Of a stretch of DNA of 64,000 bases, positions 44,887 to 54,001 are shown in pieces. Location of the stretch: positions 3,162,001 through 3,226,000 of the forward strand of contig OZ244173.1 of assembly GCA_965216515.1 (NCBI GenBank), written 5' to 3'. Position 1 is the first letter of the stretch. Every line of letters starts with the position of its first letter. Below the pieces are notes generated by a model. That model ran no database searches. It was given only the letters and a program-made list of their open reading frames with translations, and was not told the origin of the DNA. Source of the stretch: CAXMRP01 sp965216515 (GTDB lineage: Bacteria > Pseudomonadota > Alphaproteobacteria > Rhizobiales > Afifellaceae). The translations under genes were made by a program, and so were the position numbers.

Positions 44887-45477
44887 ATGTGCTGGAAACG
44901 CCGCCGGTTGGCGGTTGGTGGCGCGCGGGTCGGGCAATGGCGGCTGGCCGCCGCCGCGATGTCAGCCGTTGTCTTCTTGGCCGGATGCCAGGCGGTCGGG
45001 GGCCTCTTTGGGGGCGCAGCCGTCGACAATACAGTCACCGGAGCCCTCAGTCCGGCCGACGCGGTGCGCGCCGTGTCGGCCTATCGGCGGTCGAAACGGC
45101 GCGGGCCGGTCGTGGCAAACGAAGCGCTCAACCGCGCTGCCCGTGCCTACGTTGCGAAACTCGCCCGTGCCGGCAGGCTGACTCACCGGCTCAATGGATC
45201 CACACTGCCCAGACGCCTCGCGGCGGTCGGTTATGAGTGGGACGCGGCGGCCGAAAACCTCGGCGCCGGATACCGCTCCCTCGATCATGCCATGCATGGC
45301 TGGAAGACCTCCCGCAAGGGTCACAATGAAATTCTCTTGCGCCAGAATGTCACCGAGTTAGGCTTTGCCATGGCGACGACGGCAAAGGGTCGCTATCGGT
45401 CCTACTGGGTTCTTGTGCTGGCAAGCCCGGCAAAGCGCGGCAAGCCACGGGCCTGGATCCAGATCCCGCATCCGTAG
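44887..45477 (+). CDS. CAP-domain (SCP/PR1-like) lipoprotein
   Basis: A 196-residue exported protein. The N-terminal hydrophobic segment ends in the lipobox LAGC, so Cys at about residue 34 should be lipidated and the protein anchored in a membrane. The remainder is a CAP domain: VSAYRRSKRRGPVVANEALN, ENLGAGYRSLDHAMHGWKTS and KGHNEILLRQNVTELGFAM. CAP proteins are secreted and their bacterial roles are mostly unknown. It sits between the binding protein and ATPase of a nucleoside importer, an odd place. An in-frame GTG three codons upstream is an alternative start. Confidence 0.85.
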   Translation: MCWKRRRLAVGGARVGQWRLAAAAMSAVVFLAGCQAVGGLFGGAAVDNTVTGALSPADAVRAVSAYRRSKRRGPVVANEALNRAARAYVAKLARAGRLTHRLNGSTLPRRLAAVGYEWDAAAENLGAGYRSLDHAMHGWKTSRKGHNEILLRQNVTELGFAMATTAKGRYRSYWVLVLASPAKRGKPRAWIQIPHP

Positions 45478-45525
45478 CCGGATGGCGCGCATATTGCCGC
45501 TTGGCCGGGCGGGGGCAAAGCCGGC

Positions 45526-45570
45526 GGCGGAACGGGTGGCGGCGGAACGGGTGATGGCGGAACGGGTGGT
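45526..45570 (+). repeat. Three 15-base Gly-coding repeats before the ATPase gene
   Basis: The core GGCGGAACGGGTG occurs at 45526, 45541 and 45556, a period of exactly 15 bases. In the frame shared by the CAP gene upstream and the ATPase gene downstream it would encode GGTGG-type units with no stop, but the CAP gene's TAG at 45475-45477 precedes it and no start codon lies in it. Confidence 0.85.
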
Positions 45571-45597
45571 GGAAATGTCGGAGGAAAGCCGGAGCCG

Positions 45598-47142
45598 ATG
45601 AACGAGAAGGTTGCAACCGTCGCTCCGGCGATCGAACTGATCGGCATCAACAAGCACTTCGGGGCTGTTCACGCCAATCGGGATATCCACATCGCTGTTC
45701 CAAAGGGAACGATACACGGCATCGTCGGCGAAAACGGAGCCGGAAAATCAACGCTGATGTCGATCCTTTACGGTTTTTATCACGCCGATTCCGGCGAAAT
45801 CCGGATCGATGGCGAGCCCGTCACCATCCACACATCCGACGATGCCATCGCGGCGGGTATCGGCATGGTCCATCAGCATTTCATGCTCGTCTATCCGTTC
45901 TCGGTTCTGGAAAACGTCATGCTCGGCGCCGAAGGTGGCGTACTGCTGCGTGACGGTGCCGAACGGACGCGCAAGGAACTGGCCCGGTTGTCGGCGGAAT
46001 ATGCACTGGAAGTTGATCCGGACGCTGTGGTCGACGATCTCCCTGTCGGCATCCAGCAGCGCGTGGAAATCCTGAAAGCGCTGTATCGCGGCGCGGAGAC
46101 CCTTATCCTGGATGAACCGACCAGCGTGCTCACCCCGGCGGAGGCCGATCACCTGTTTCGCATACTCCACCAGCTTCGCGATGAAGGCAAAACTGTCATC
46201 CTGATCACCCACAAGCTGCGTGAGATCATGGCGGCCACCGACAATGTTTCGGTGATGCGCCGCGGCACAATTGTCGACACGGTGTCGACATCGGACACAT
46301 CGCCCGAGCAGCTTGCCGAGCTCATGGTCGGCCGCCAGGTTCTCCTCAGGGTCACCAAGGGTGAGGCCACGCCTGGGCGGCCTCTCTTGGAAGTCCGAAA
46401 CCTCACGATCCGCGATGAACGGGGCGTCACCCGTCTTGATGACGTATCGTTTTCGGTCCGGGCAGGTGAAATCGTCGGTATCGCCGGCGTGTCGGGCAAT
46501 GGTCAGTCGGAGCTGCTGGAAGCGATTGCCGGTATTCGACAGGCCCAATCCGGCGAAGTGCTGATCGACGGCAATTCGGTTAGTCTGGCCGGCGACGCCG
46601 ATGCCGGTGACTTGCGCGACGTCAAGGTCGCCCATGTGCCCGAAGACCGGCAACGGATGGGTCTTGTCATGGCTTTCGAGGAAAACGAGAATGCCATCTT
46701 CGGCTATCACTCCGATGATCTCTACTGCCACGGCCCGTTCCACGACATCGACGCGATCCGGAGTGATGCACGCGCCAAAATCGAACGCTACGATATTCGT
46801 CCCCCCGATTGCCGCCTGAAAACGGCCAACTTCTCCGGCGGCAACCAGCAGAAAATTGTCCTTGCCCGGGAAATGGAGCGCGATCCCGATGTGCTTCTGG
46901 TCGGCCAACCCACCCGCGGCGTCGACATCGGCGCCATCGAGTTCATTCACCAGCAGCTGATCGCCATGCGGGATGCTGGCAAGGCGATCCTTCTCGTTTC
47001 CGTTGAACTTGATGAGATCCGTTCCCTGTCGGACCGGATCCTGGTTTTGTTTACCGGCCGGATTGTCGGCGAGCGCGGCCCGCAAGCCACCGAAGGCGAG
47101 CTTGGCCTGATGATGGCCGGAATCGAGGATGAGGCCGCATGA
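45598..47142 (+). CDS. BMP-type ABC transporter ATP-binding protein (double ATPase), second operon
   Basis: A 514-residue fused double ATPase of the nucleoside-importer class. Module one: Walker A GENGAGKSTLMSIL, then GIGMVHQHFMLVYPFSVLEN, signature LPVGIQQRVEILKALY and Walker B LILDEPTSVL. Module two: GVSGNGQSELLEAI, signature FSGGNQQKIVLAREM and VLLVGQPTRGVDIGA. It starts with ATG 45598 after a GGAGGAAAG ribosome site, and its stop overlaps the next gene as ATGA. Confidence 0.92.
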   Translation: MNEKVATVAPAIELIGINKHFGAVHANRDIHIAVPKGTIHGIVGENGAGKSTLMSILYGFYHADSGEIRIDGEPVTIHTSDDAIAAGIGMVHQHFMLVYPFSVLENVMLGAEGGVLLRDGAERTRKELARLSAEYALEVDPDAVVDDLPVGIQQRVEILKALYRGAETLILDEPTSVLTPAEADHLFRILHQLRDEGKTVILITHKLREIMAATDNVSVMRRGTIVDTVSTSDTSPEQLAELMVGRQVLLRVTKGEATPGRPLLEVRNLTIRDERGVTRLDDVSFSVRAGEIVGIAGVSGNGQSELLEAIAGIRQAQSGEVLIDGNSVSLAGDADAGDLRDVKVAHVPEDRQRMGLVMAFEENENAIFGYHSDDLYCHGPFHDIDAIRSDARAKIERYDIRPPDCRLKTANFSGGNQQKIVLAREMERDPDVLLVGQPTRGVDIGAIEFIHQQLIAMRDAGKAILLVSVELDEIRSLSDRILVLFTGRIVGERGPQATEGELGLMMAGIEDEAA

Positions 47143-48080
47143 GGCGTCCGTCGCGGATGAATTCGTTGCACCGCCATTTCGCCGGTATGTGCCAGATCGC
47201 CTCCGCCGCTGTCGTGATGATGTCGGTTTTCACGTCGCCGGCGCAGGCGGCGTCCGGCGATGAAGCGGATATGCCGGCCCTCTCGGCCTCGATCGATCGC
47301 GCCAATACCGAAGCCCGGCTCTCGGTGGGCGATCTCGATATTCGCCTGTATGCCGACAGCGATCGCCATGGCGATGCCGATTGGCCGGTGCCGGTGGTTA
47401 CCATCGAAAAGCAGCGCCGGCAGGTTGCCGAGCTCGTACCGGAGGCCGGAGGTGCGAACTATCCGGCAACCGTTTCCGTCGTCGAGTTCACCATTGCCAA
47501 CGACAACCCGGAAGTCGTGCTTGAGTCCTATTCCGGCGGTGCCCATTGCTGTGTCGATGTGCTGGCCGCGTTCGCCGAAGACACGAACTGGCGCGTATTG
47601 TCGCTGGGTATGTTCGACGGCGGCGGCGGGCTGATCCGGGATGCCGATGGCGACGGGCTTTTTGAGCTGGTCACCCCGGACAATGCCTTCCTTTACGCAT
47701 TCGGTTGTTATGCCTGCACGACGGCCCCTTTGCGGGTACTGACAATCCGGGGCGGCCGCGTCGTCGACCTGTCTGCCGAGGACCGGTTTGTGCCGATCCA
47801 TCGCGCGCACCTGGCGCGTCTTGAGGCAAGGGCCCAGAGCCACGGTGACTTTGCGTCCAACGGATTTCTGGCCGGATGGGTCGCGTCCAAGATCCGCATT
47901 GGCGAGGGTGCAGACGCTTGGCGGCGGATGCTCGATGTGTATGACCGTGAAGACGATTGGGGCTTGGAATCCTGTCGCACAGGTGAAAAGCTTCACGAAT
48001 GCGAGACGGCCGATATCGTCGTGCGGCCATTTCCGGTGGTGCTGCGGGAATTCCTGATTGCGGGGGGCTATGACTTCTAA
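47139..48080 (+). CDS. Unrecognised exported protein inside the nucleoside-transport operon
   Basis: A 313-residue protein I cannot assign. A hydrophobic signal region ends near SPAQA at residues 33-37, so it is probably periplasmic. Features are a SGGAHCCVDVLA motif with adjacent cysteines, an acidic DADGDGLFE loop that resembles a calcium-binding or FG-GAP repeat, a further FGCYACTT cysteine pair and a C-terminal cysteine-containing stretch. The cysteines could form disulfides. It is coupled by ATGA to the ATPase and lies 27 bases before the first permease, so it is expressed as part of the transporter. Confidence 0.8.
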   Translation: MRRPSRMNSLHRHFAGMCQIASAAVVMMSVFTSPAQAASGDEADMPALSASIDRANTEARLSVGDLDIRLYADSDRHGDADWPVPVVTIEKQRRQVAELVPEAGGANYPATVSVVEFTIANDNPEVVLESYSGGAHCCVDVLAAFAEDTNWRVLSLGMFDGGGGLIRDADGDGLFELVTPDNAFLYAFGCYACTTAPLRVLTIRGGRVVDLSAEDRFVPIHRAHLARLEARAQSHGDFASNGFLAGWVASKIRIGEGADAWRRMLDVYDREDDWGLESCRTGEKLHECETADIVVRPFPVVLREFLIAGGYDF

Positions 48081-48107
48081 ACCCGGACTGTGCGCCGGCG
48101 GTGCCTC

Positions 48108-49244
48108 ATGAGCCAGCCCTTTGCCCGTTTGCCGGCCTGGGCCGACTACGGTCTGCTGCCACTGATCAATGTGACGGCAGCCTTCCTCGTGTCCGGCCTT
48201 GTTGTCCTGTTTATCGGCGAAAATCCGATCGATGCTGTCCGTGTGCTCGTCTGGGGGGCTTTCGGATTCGGCGAAGGTATCGGCTTCACGCTATTTTATG
48301 CCACCAACTTCATATTCACCGGCCTCGCCGTGGCCGTCGCCTTCCATGCCGGGTTGTTCAATATCGGCGGCGAGGGACAGGCCTATCTCGGCGGTTTGGG
48401 CGTTGCCCTCGCGGCCCTTGCGCTCGACCGCATCATGCCCTGGTGGGTGACCTTCCCCGTCGCGCTTGCCGGCGGCGCGTTGTTCGGCGCGCTGTGGGCG
48501 CTCGTTCCGGCATGGCTTCAGGCCAAGCGCGGCAGCCACATCGTCATAACGACGATCATGTTCAATTTCATCGCCTCGTCGCTCATGGTCTATTTGCTGG
48601 TAAACGTGCTGTCGCCGCCGGGGAGCATGGCCCCGGAGAGCCGGACCTTCGAAGCCGGCGGCACCCTGCCCAAACTTGGCGGGCTGTTTGAGCTTTTCGG
48701 CCTCGATATTGGCGGCGCGCCGGCGAATATTTCGCTGTTCGTTGCGTTGGCTGCCGCCGTTTTCGTCTATTTCCTGATTTGGCGCACAAAGCTCGGCTAC
48801 GAGATCCGCGCCAACGGTTTCAACCAGACTGCCGCCATCTATGCCGGGATCGCGCCGGCTCGGATCATTGTCATCACCATGCTGATTTCGGGCGGGCTGG
48901 CCGGCCTGATGGCGCTCAACCCGGTGATGGGCGACCAGTACCGTCTGCAACTCGAGGTGGCCGGCGGTGCGGGGTTTGTCGGCATCGCGGTTGCTCTGAT
49001 GGGCCGGTCCCACCCGGTCGGCGTTGTGTTGGCGGCGATCCTGTTCGGCATGCTGTATCAGGGTGGCGCGGAATTGGCGTTTGAAATGCCGAAGATTTCG
49101 CGTGACATGATCGTCGTCATCCAGGCGCTTGTCATCCTGTTTGCCGGCGCGCTTGAGCACATGTTCCGGCCATCGCTTATCCGCGTATTCGCCGCGTTCT
49201 CCCCGAAAACGGCCGCTGCCGCGACGGCGGGGGAGGGGGCCTGA
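48108..49244 (+). CDS. BMP-type ABC transporter permease 1, second operon
   Basis: A 378-residue inner-membrane permease of the BPD_transp_2 family. The hallmark is FHAGLFNIGGEGQAYLGGLG near residues 79-98, and GYEIRANGFNQTAAIYAGI follows in the cytoplasmic loop. I preferred ATG 48108 over an in-frame GTG six codons earlier. The stop shares one base with the next start. Confidence 0.92.
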   Translation: MSQPFARLPAWADYGLLPLINVTAAFLVSGLVVLFIGENPIDAVRVLVWGAFGFGEGIGFTLFYATNFIFTGLAVAVAFHAGLFNIGGEGQAYLGGLGVALAALALDRIMPWWVTFPVALAGGALFGALWALVPAWLQAKRGSHIVITTIMFNFIASSLMVYLLVNVLSPPGSMAPESRTFEAGGTLPKLGGLFELFGLDIGGAPANISLFVALAAAVFVYFLIWRTKLGYEIRANGFNQTAAIYAGIAPARIIVITMLISGGLAGLMALNPVMGDQYRLQLEVAGGAGFVGIAVALMGRSHPVGVVLAAILFGMLYQGGAELAFEMPKISRDMIVVIQALVILFAGALEHMFRPSLIRVFAAFSPKTAAAATAGEGA

Positions 49245-50212
49245 TGGATTTTCAGAGCATCATCCTGATCCTCGATTCGGCCATCCGCCTGTCCGCTCCC
49301 TTGCTGCTGGCCTGTCTCGCCGGCCTGTATTCGGAGCGTTCCGGCGTGTTTGACATCGGTCTCGAAGGCAAGATGCTGGGCGCCGCATTTGCCGCGGGAA
49401 CCGTCGCCGCAATATCCGGATCCGCCTGGCTCGGGCTTGCCGCCGGCATCGGCTGTTCGGTGGTTCTGGCGCTGATCCATGCCTTTGCCTCAATCACCCA
49501 ACGCGGCAATCAGATCGTGTCCGGGGTGGCGATCAATTTCCTGGCGGTCGGCCTGACGGCGCTTCTGGGTCAGGCCTGGTTCCGGCAGGGCGGCCGCACG
49601 CCGCAACTAACCGGCGACGCCCGGTTCTCGTCTCTGGAGTTCCCCGGCGCTGGTTCCGTCGCCGATGTTCCGATCCTGGGCCCGCTCTATTCGGAGCTTC
49701 TGTCGGGGCATAATCTCCTGGTTTATGTGGCGTTTGCGGCGGTGCCGCTTACCGCCTGGGTGGTTTATCACACCCGCTTCGGATTGCGTCTTCGCGCGGT
49801 CGGCGAAAATCCGGCTGCCGTCGACACGGCCGGCATTTCGGTCACCTGGCTACGATATCGCGCTGTCATTATCTGTGGCATCCTGTGCGGTATCGCCGGC
49901 GCCTACCTGTCGATAGCCCAGTCCGCCGGCTTTATCCGCGATATGACGGCCGGCAAGGGCTTTATTGCGCTTGCAGCCCTGATATTTGCCAAGTGGCGGC
50001 CCTGGCCGGCGCTTGGCGCATGTTTTCTTTTCGGCTTCCTGGACGCGGTCGCCATTCGGCTCCAGGGCGTTGACGTGCCGGGTATCGGCGAAGTGCCAGT
50101 GCAGTTTATGCAGGCGCTCCCCTATATTTTGACCGTCATCCTTCTGGCTGGATTTATCGGCAAGGCAGTCCCGCCGCGTGCCGGCGGCGTGCCCTATGTC
50201 AAGGAGCGATAG
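49244..50212 (+). CDS. BMP-type ABC transporter permease 2, second operon
   Basis: A 322-residue permease with the hallmark RSGVFDIGLEGKMLGAAFAA near residues 33-52 and LRAVGENPAAVDTAGISV later. It completes the importer and is followed after 9 bases by cytidine deaminase, tying transport to salvage. Confidence 0.92.
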   Translation: MDFQSIILILDSAIRLSAPLLLACLAGLYSERSGVFDIGLEGKMLGAAFAAGTVAAISGSAWLGLAAGIGCSVVLALIHAFASITQRGNQIVSGVAINFLAVGLTALLGQAWFRQGGRTPQLTGDARFSSLEFPGAGSVADVPILGPLYSELLSGHNLLVYVAFAAVPLTAWVVYHTRFGLRLRAVGENPAAVDTAGISVTWLRYRAVIICGILCGIAGAYLSIAQSAGFIRDMTAGKGFIALAALIFAKWRPWPALGACFLFGFLDAVAIRLQGVDVPGIGEVPVQFMQALPYILTVILLAGFIGKAVPPRAGGVPYVKER

Positions 50213-50221
50213 GCGGAACGG

Positions 50222-50614
50222 ATGGCCGATGATCTGCTCGACGCCGCCCGGTCGGCCATGCACCATGCGCATGCGCCGTACTCGAAGTTCCGTGTTGGTG
50301 CCGCGGTGCGGGGCGCCGGCGGCGGGATTTACGCAGGTTGCAACGTGGAAAACGCCAGCTATCCGGAAGGCTGGTGTGCGGAAACATCGGCGATTTCTGC
50401 CATGGTGGCCGACGGCGAGATCGAAATCCGGGAAATTCTCGTCGTCGCCGACGGCCAGGCGCGAATTGTGCCCTGCGGCGGATGCCGCCAGAGGCTCGCC
50501 GAATTCGCCGGCCCGAAAACGCCGGTTCATCTGTGTGGCCCAGGCGGCATAGAGGAATCCGTCTTTCTGGGGGATCTTCTGCCCCGCGCATTCCGATCGG
50601 ACTCGCTGCCATGA
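50222..50614 (+). CDS. cdd: Cytidine deaminase
   Basis: A 130-residue tetrameric-type enzyme that deaminates cytidine and deoxycytidine to the uridine forms. Substrate pocket motif HAPYSKFRVGAAV, active-site NVENASYPEGWCAETSAI with the zinc cysteine and catalytic glutamate, and PCGGCRQRLAEF with the other two zinc cysteines are all present. Coupled to the phosphorylase gene by ATGA. Confidence 0.95.
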   Translation: MADDLLDAARSAMHHAHAPYSKFRVGAAVRGAGGGIYAGCNVENASYPEGWCAETSAISAMVADGEIEIREILVVADGQARIVPCGGCRQRLAEFAGPKTPVHLCGPGGIEESVFLGDLLPRAFRSDSLP

Positions 50615-51417
50615 ACGCAGACAGGGAAAACAGCGCCCGAATCGCCGCGCGAACCGATCTCAAACCGAAGGTCGCGCTCGTCCTTGGATCCGGTCTTGGC
50701 GGACTTGTGGAGACAATCGCCGGTTCGGTCCATATTCCCTATGGCGATCTGCAGGGATTCCCGGAAATCGGCGTGACGGGTCATTCGGGCGAGTTGATTA
50801 TCGGCCGGATCGGCATCGTTCCGGTGGCCATATTGTCCGGCCGGGCCCACTATTACGAAAGCGGCTGTGCCGATGTCATGCGCACCGCGCTTCAGTCGTT
50901 GAAGTGCGTCGGCGTGGAAACCCTGGTGCTGACAAATTCCGCCGGCAGCCTGCAGGAGGATGCGCCGCCTGGTTCGGTGATGCTGATTACCGATCACATC
51001 AACTGGTCCGGGCTCAATCCCCTGATCGGCGAGACATCCGACGACCGGTTCGTCGGCATGACGGGCGCTTATGATTCCCGACTTGCCGATGCCGCCCGCG
51101 CAGCTGCGGCGGCGGAACAAATCGAACTTTCGGAAGGTGTCTATATGTGGTTTTCCGGCCCCTCTTTCGAGACGCCGGCTGAAATTCGCGCTGCCCGCGT
51201 GCTCGGTGCCGATGCCGTCGGCATGTCAACGGTACCGGAGGTTATCCTCGCCCGTTTCCTTGGCCTTCGCGTGGCCGCCTTTTCCATCATCACCAATTTT
51301 GCGGCTGGCATGACCGGCAACGAACTCTCCCACGCCGAGACCAAGAACATGGCGCCGGAGGGCGGCGCCAAGATGGCGCGCATTCTGCCGCGCCTTTTGG
51401 CGGAGGTTGCCGTATGA
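50611..51417 (+). CDS. punA: Purine nucleoside phosphorylase (trimeric PNP family)
   Basis: A 268-residue phosphorylase that splits purine nucleosides into base and sugar-1-phosphate. Phosphate loop LVLGSGLGGLVETIAG, then SGRAHYYES, TNSAGSLQEDAPPGSVMLIT and the base-binding GPSFETPAEIRAAR glutamate. The asparagine in ITNFAAGM, which in trimeric PNPs favours 6-oxopurines such as guanine and hypoxanthine, is conserved. Overlaps cdd and deoA by 4 bases each. Confidence 0.92.
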   Translation: MNADRENSARIAARTDLKPKVALVLGSGLGGLVETIAGSVHIPYGDLQGFPEIGVTGHSGELIIGRIGIVPVAILSGRAHYYESGCADVMRTALQSLKCVGVETLVLTNSAGSLQEDAPPGSVMLITDHINWSGLNPLIGETSDDRFVGMTGAYDSRLADAARAAAAAEQIELSEGVYMWFSGPSFETPAEIRAARVLGADAVGMSTVPEVILARFLGLRVAAFSIITNFAAGMTGNELSHAETKNMAPEGGAKMARILPRLLAEVAV

Positions 51418-52739
51418 CCTTCCTGCCCCAGGAAATTATCCGCAGAAAGCGGGAAGGCGAGAGGCTTGATGTCGAGGAGATCGGCTTTTTCGTCCGTGGC
51501 CTCGCCGATGGTTCGATCTCGGAAGGACAGGTCGCCGCGTTTGCGATGGCGGTGTTCTTCAGGGGCATGACCATGGACGAACGCGTGGCGCTGACACGCG
51601 GCATGCGGGACAGCGGCGAAGTGCTGGATTGGGCCGGTGCCGGCGGACCGGTGCTGGACAAACATTCCACCGGCGGCGTCGGCGACAATGTTTCGCTGAT
51701 GCTGGCGCCGATCGTTGCCGCGTGCGGTGGCGTCGTGCCGATGATTTCCGGGCGCGGCCTTGGCCACACCGGCGGCACGCTGGACAAGCTCGATTCCATA
51801 CCCGGCTACCAAAGCCAGCCCGACAATCAGCTATTTCGCCATGCCGTCGGTGAAGCCGGTTGCGCGATCATCGGCCAGACCGGCGATCTCGCGCCCGCCG
51901 ACAAGCGGTTCTATGCCATTCGCGATACAACCGCGACGGTGGAATCCATCCCGCTGATAACCGCTTCGATTCTTTCAAAGAAGCTTGCCGCGGGCCTGGA
52001 GGGGCTGGTCCTCGACGTCAAGTCCGGCTCCGGCGCCTTCATGCCCGACCACGAGCAATCGCGCGAGCTGGCGCAAAGCCTGGTTGTCGTGGCCAACGGC
52101 GCAGGCTTGGCCACGTCCGCGCTGCTCACCGACATGAACGAACCGTTGGCTTCGGCAGCCGGCAATGCCGTGGAGGTGAAAAACGCCGTCGACTTCCTCA
52201 CCGGCCGCCATCGCGATCCCCGTCTTGAGGCGGTCACCCTGGCACTTGCCGGCGAAATGCTGGAATCGGGCCGGTTGGCCGAATCCGCCGATGCCGGTTG
52301 CGATCTGGCCAGGACGGCGCTTGACGAGGGACGGGCGGCGGAGCGTTTCCAGGCCATGGTTTCGGCCCTGGGTGGTCCCGGCGACCTGATCGAAAATCCG
52401 GGGCGTCATCTGCCCGCTGCCAGTGTGAAACGGGACATCCCTCCCGCCGAACCGGGCACCGTCGCGCGGATTGACACGCGGGCTGTCGGCATTGCCGTCG
52501 TGACGCTTGGCGGCGGCCGCACCCACCCGGACGATTCCGTCGATCCGGCGGTTGGATTGACGGACCTTGCCGGCCTGGGCGCCGAAGTCGGTCCGGATCG
52601 GCCGCTCGGCATCGTTCATGCCAAGGATGAGGCCGCCGCCGCAGCAGCAGCCACGGCATTGCGCGATGCATATACGGTCGGTGATTCCGCGCCTGAAAAT
52701 CCCGCGATATACGAGCGCATCGGATCGGATGCGAATTGA
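51414..52739 (+). CDS. deoA: Thymidine phosphorylase
   Basis: A 441-residue pyrimidine phosphorylase converting thymidine or deoxyuridine to base and deoxyribose-1-phosphate. The signature region DKHSTGGVGDNVSLMLAPIV, with SGRGLGHTGGTLDKLDSIPG, and FYAIRDTTATVESIPLITAS are typical. The overlap with punA is ATGA. Its product feeds DeoB, encoded next. Confidence 0.95.
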   Translation: MTFLPQEIIRRKREGERLDVEEIGFFVRGLADGSISEGQVAAFAMAVFFRGMTMDERVALTRGMRDSGEVLDWAGAGGPVLDKHSTGGVGDNVSLMLAPIVAACGGVVPMISGRGLGHTGGTLDKLDSIPGYQSQPDNQLFRHAVGEAGCAIIGQTGDLAPADKRFYAIRDTTATVESIPLITASILSKKLAAGLEGLVLDVKSGSGAFMPDHEQSRELAQSLVVVANGAGLATSALLTDMNEPLASAAGNAVEVKNAVDFLTGRHRDPRLEAVTLALAGEMLESGRLAESADAGCDLARTALDEGRAAERFQAMVSALGGPGDLIENPGRHLPAASVKRDIPPAEPGTVARIDTRAVGIAVVTLGGGRTHPDDSVDPAVGLTDLAGLGAEVGPDRPLGIVHAKDEAAAAAAATALRDAYTVGDSAPENPAIYERIGSDAN

Positions 52740-52758
52740 ACGGACATAGGGAAGCGGG

Positions 52759-53976
52759 ATGGCACGCGGATTTTTGCTTGTAATGGATTCTGTCGGCGTC
52801 GGCGGTGCCGCCGATGCCGCGGATTTCGGCGATGAGGGCGCCAATACACTTGGCCATATCGCGGCGGCCTGTGCGGCCGGTAAAGCCGATACGGCGGAGC
52901 GCACGGGTCCATTGGCCATTCCTGTCATGAACCGGCTCGGGATCGGCCGTGCCTGCGAACTGTCTTGCGGCATTCATCCCGCCGGTCTCGATCGGATCGG
53001 CAATCCGCAAGCGATTTGGGGTTGTGCCCGCGAAGCGTCGATCGGCAAGGACACATCCACCGGTCACTGGGAACTGGCCGGCCTGCCTGTGCCGTTCAAA
53101 TGGGGCTATTTTCCCGATACGGTTCCCGCCTTTCCCGCGGATCTGACAGAGAAACTGGTCGAACAGGCCGGTCTGGCCGGCATTTTGGGAAACTGCCATG
53201 CCTCCGGGACGGAGATTCTCGAACGGCTTGGCGAGGAGCATCTGAGAACCGGCAAACCGATTTGCTACACATCCGTCGACTCCGTGTTTCAAATAGCTGC
53301 CCATGAAACCGAGTTCGGGCTGAACAGGCTCTACGATCTCTGCGCCATCGCCCGGACGCTGTGCGATCCCTTGAAGGTCGGCCGCGTTATCGCGCGTCCG
53401 TTCATTGGCGAAGATGCGCATTCGTTCGCGCGGACCGGCAATCGCAGGGATTTTGCCTTTCCGCCGCCGCGGCCGACACTGCTCGATCACGCGGTCGCCG
53501 CTGGTCGCGACGTGTACGGTATCGGCAAGATAGCCGACATTTTTGCCGGTCACGGCGTTAACAAGGTCATGAAGGCGCCCGACAACGAGCGTCAGATGAA
53601 CGCCACCCTCGAAGCGGCGGAACTGGCAGGGGACGGCGATCTGGTCTTCACAAATTTTATCGATTTCGACCAGGAATTCGGCCATCGCCGCGACATCGCC
53701 GGTTATGCCGGTTGCCTGGAGGCATTCGACAGGCGTCTGCCGGAATTCATCGATCGTTTGCGGCGTGGCGATCTGGTTATCCTGACCGCCGACCACGGCA
53801 ACGATCCGAGCTGGACAGGCACCGACCATACCCGCGAGAACGTGCCGGTGTTGGCGTTCGGCCCCGGAATAGAGGGACGCGCCGCCGGTGTACTTCAGAC
53901 CTTTGCCGATGTAGCCCAGACCCTTTCGGCGCATTTGGCGCTGGAGCCGCTGCGCGCCGGTTCAAGCTTGATGTGA
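52759..53976 (+). CDS. deoB: Phosphopentomutase
   Basis: A 405-residue manganese-dependent mutase of the alkaline-phosphatase superfamily that moves phosphate between carbons 1 and 5 of ribose and deoxyribose. Metal motifs are LVMDSVGVGGAADAADFGD at the N-terminus and LTADHGNDPSWTGTDHTREN near the C-terminus. STGHWELAGLP is the usual phosphorylated-threonine region. It links both phosphorylases to central metabolism; no deoC aldolase is in this window. Confidence 0.95.
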   Translation: MARGFLLVMDSVGVGGAADAADFGDEGANTLGHIAAACAAGKADTAERTGPLAIPVMNRLGIGRACELSCGIHPAGLDRIGNPQAIWGCAREASIGKDTSTGHWELAGLPVPFKWGYFPDTVPAFPADLTEKLVEQAGLAGILGNCHASGTEILERLGEEHLRTGKPICYTSVDSVFQIAAHETEFGLNRLYDLCAIARTLCDPLKVGRVIARPFIGEDAHSFARTGNRRDFAFPPPRPTLLDHAVAAGRDVYGIGKIADIFAGHGVNKVMKAPDNERQMNATLEAAELAGDGDLVFTNFIDFDQEFGHRRDIAGYAGCLEAFDRRLPEFIDRLRRGDLVILTADHGNDPSWTGTDHTRENVPVLAFGPGIEGRAAGVLQTFADVAQTLSAHLALEPLRAGSSLM

Positions 53977-54001
53977 CCGGCCAACCGGTTATCCTCTCCT
54001 G

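Noticed and set aside
45402..45653. A proline-rich minus-strand frame with repeated PPPVPP units
   Set aside because: The proline pattern is simply the complement of the 15-base Gly-coding repeat; both ends overlap genes on the other strand.
52234..53934. A 566-codon open frame opposite deoA-deoB
   Set aside because: Fully antisense to two conserved enzymes and without homology signals.
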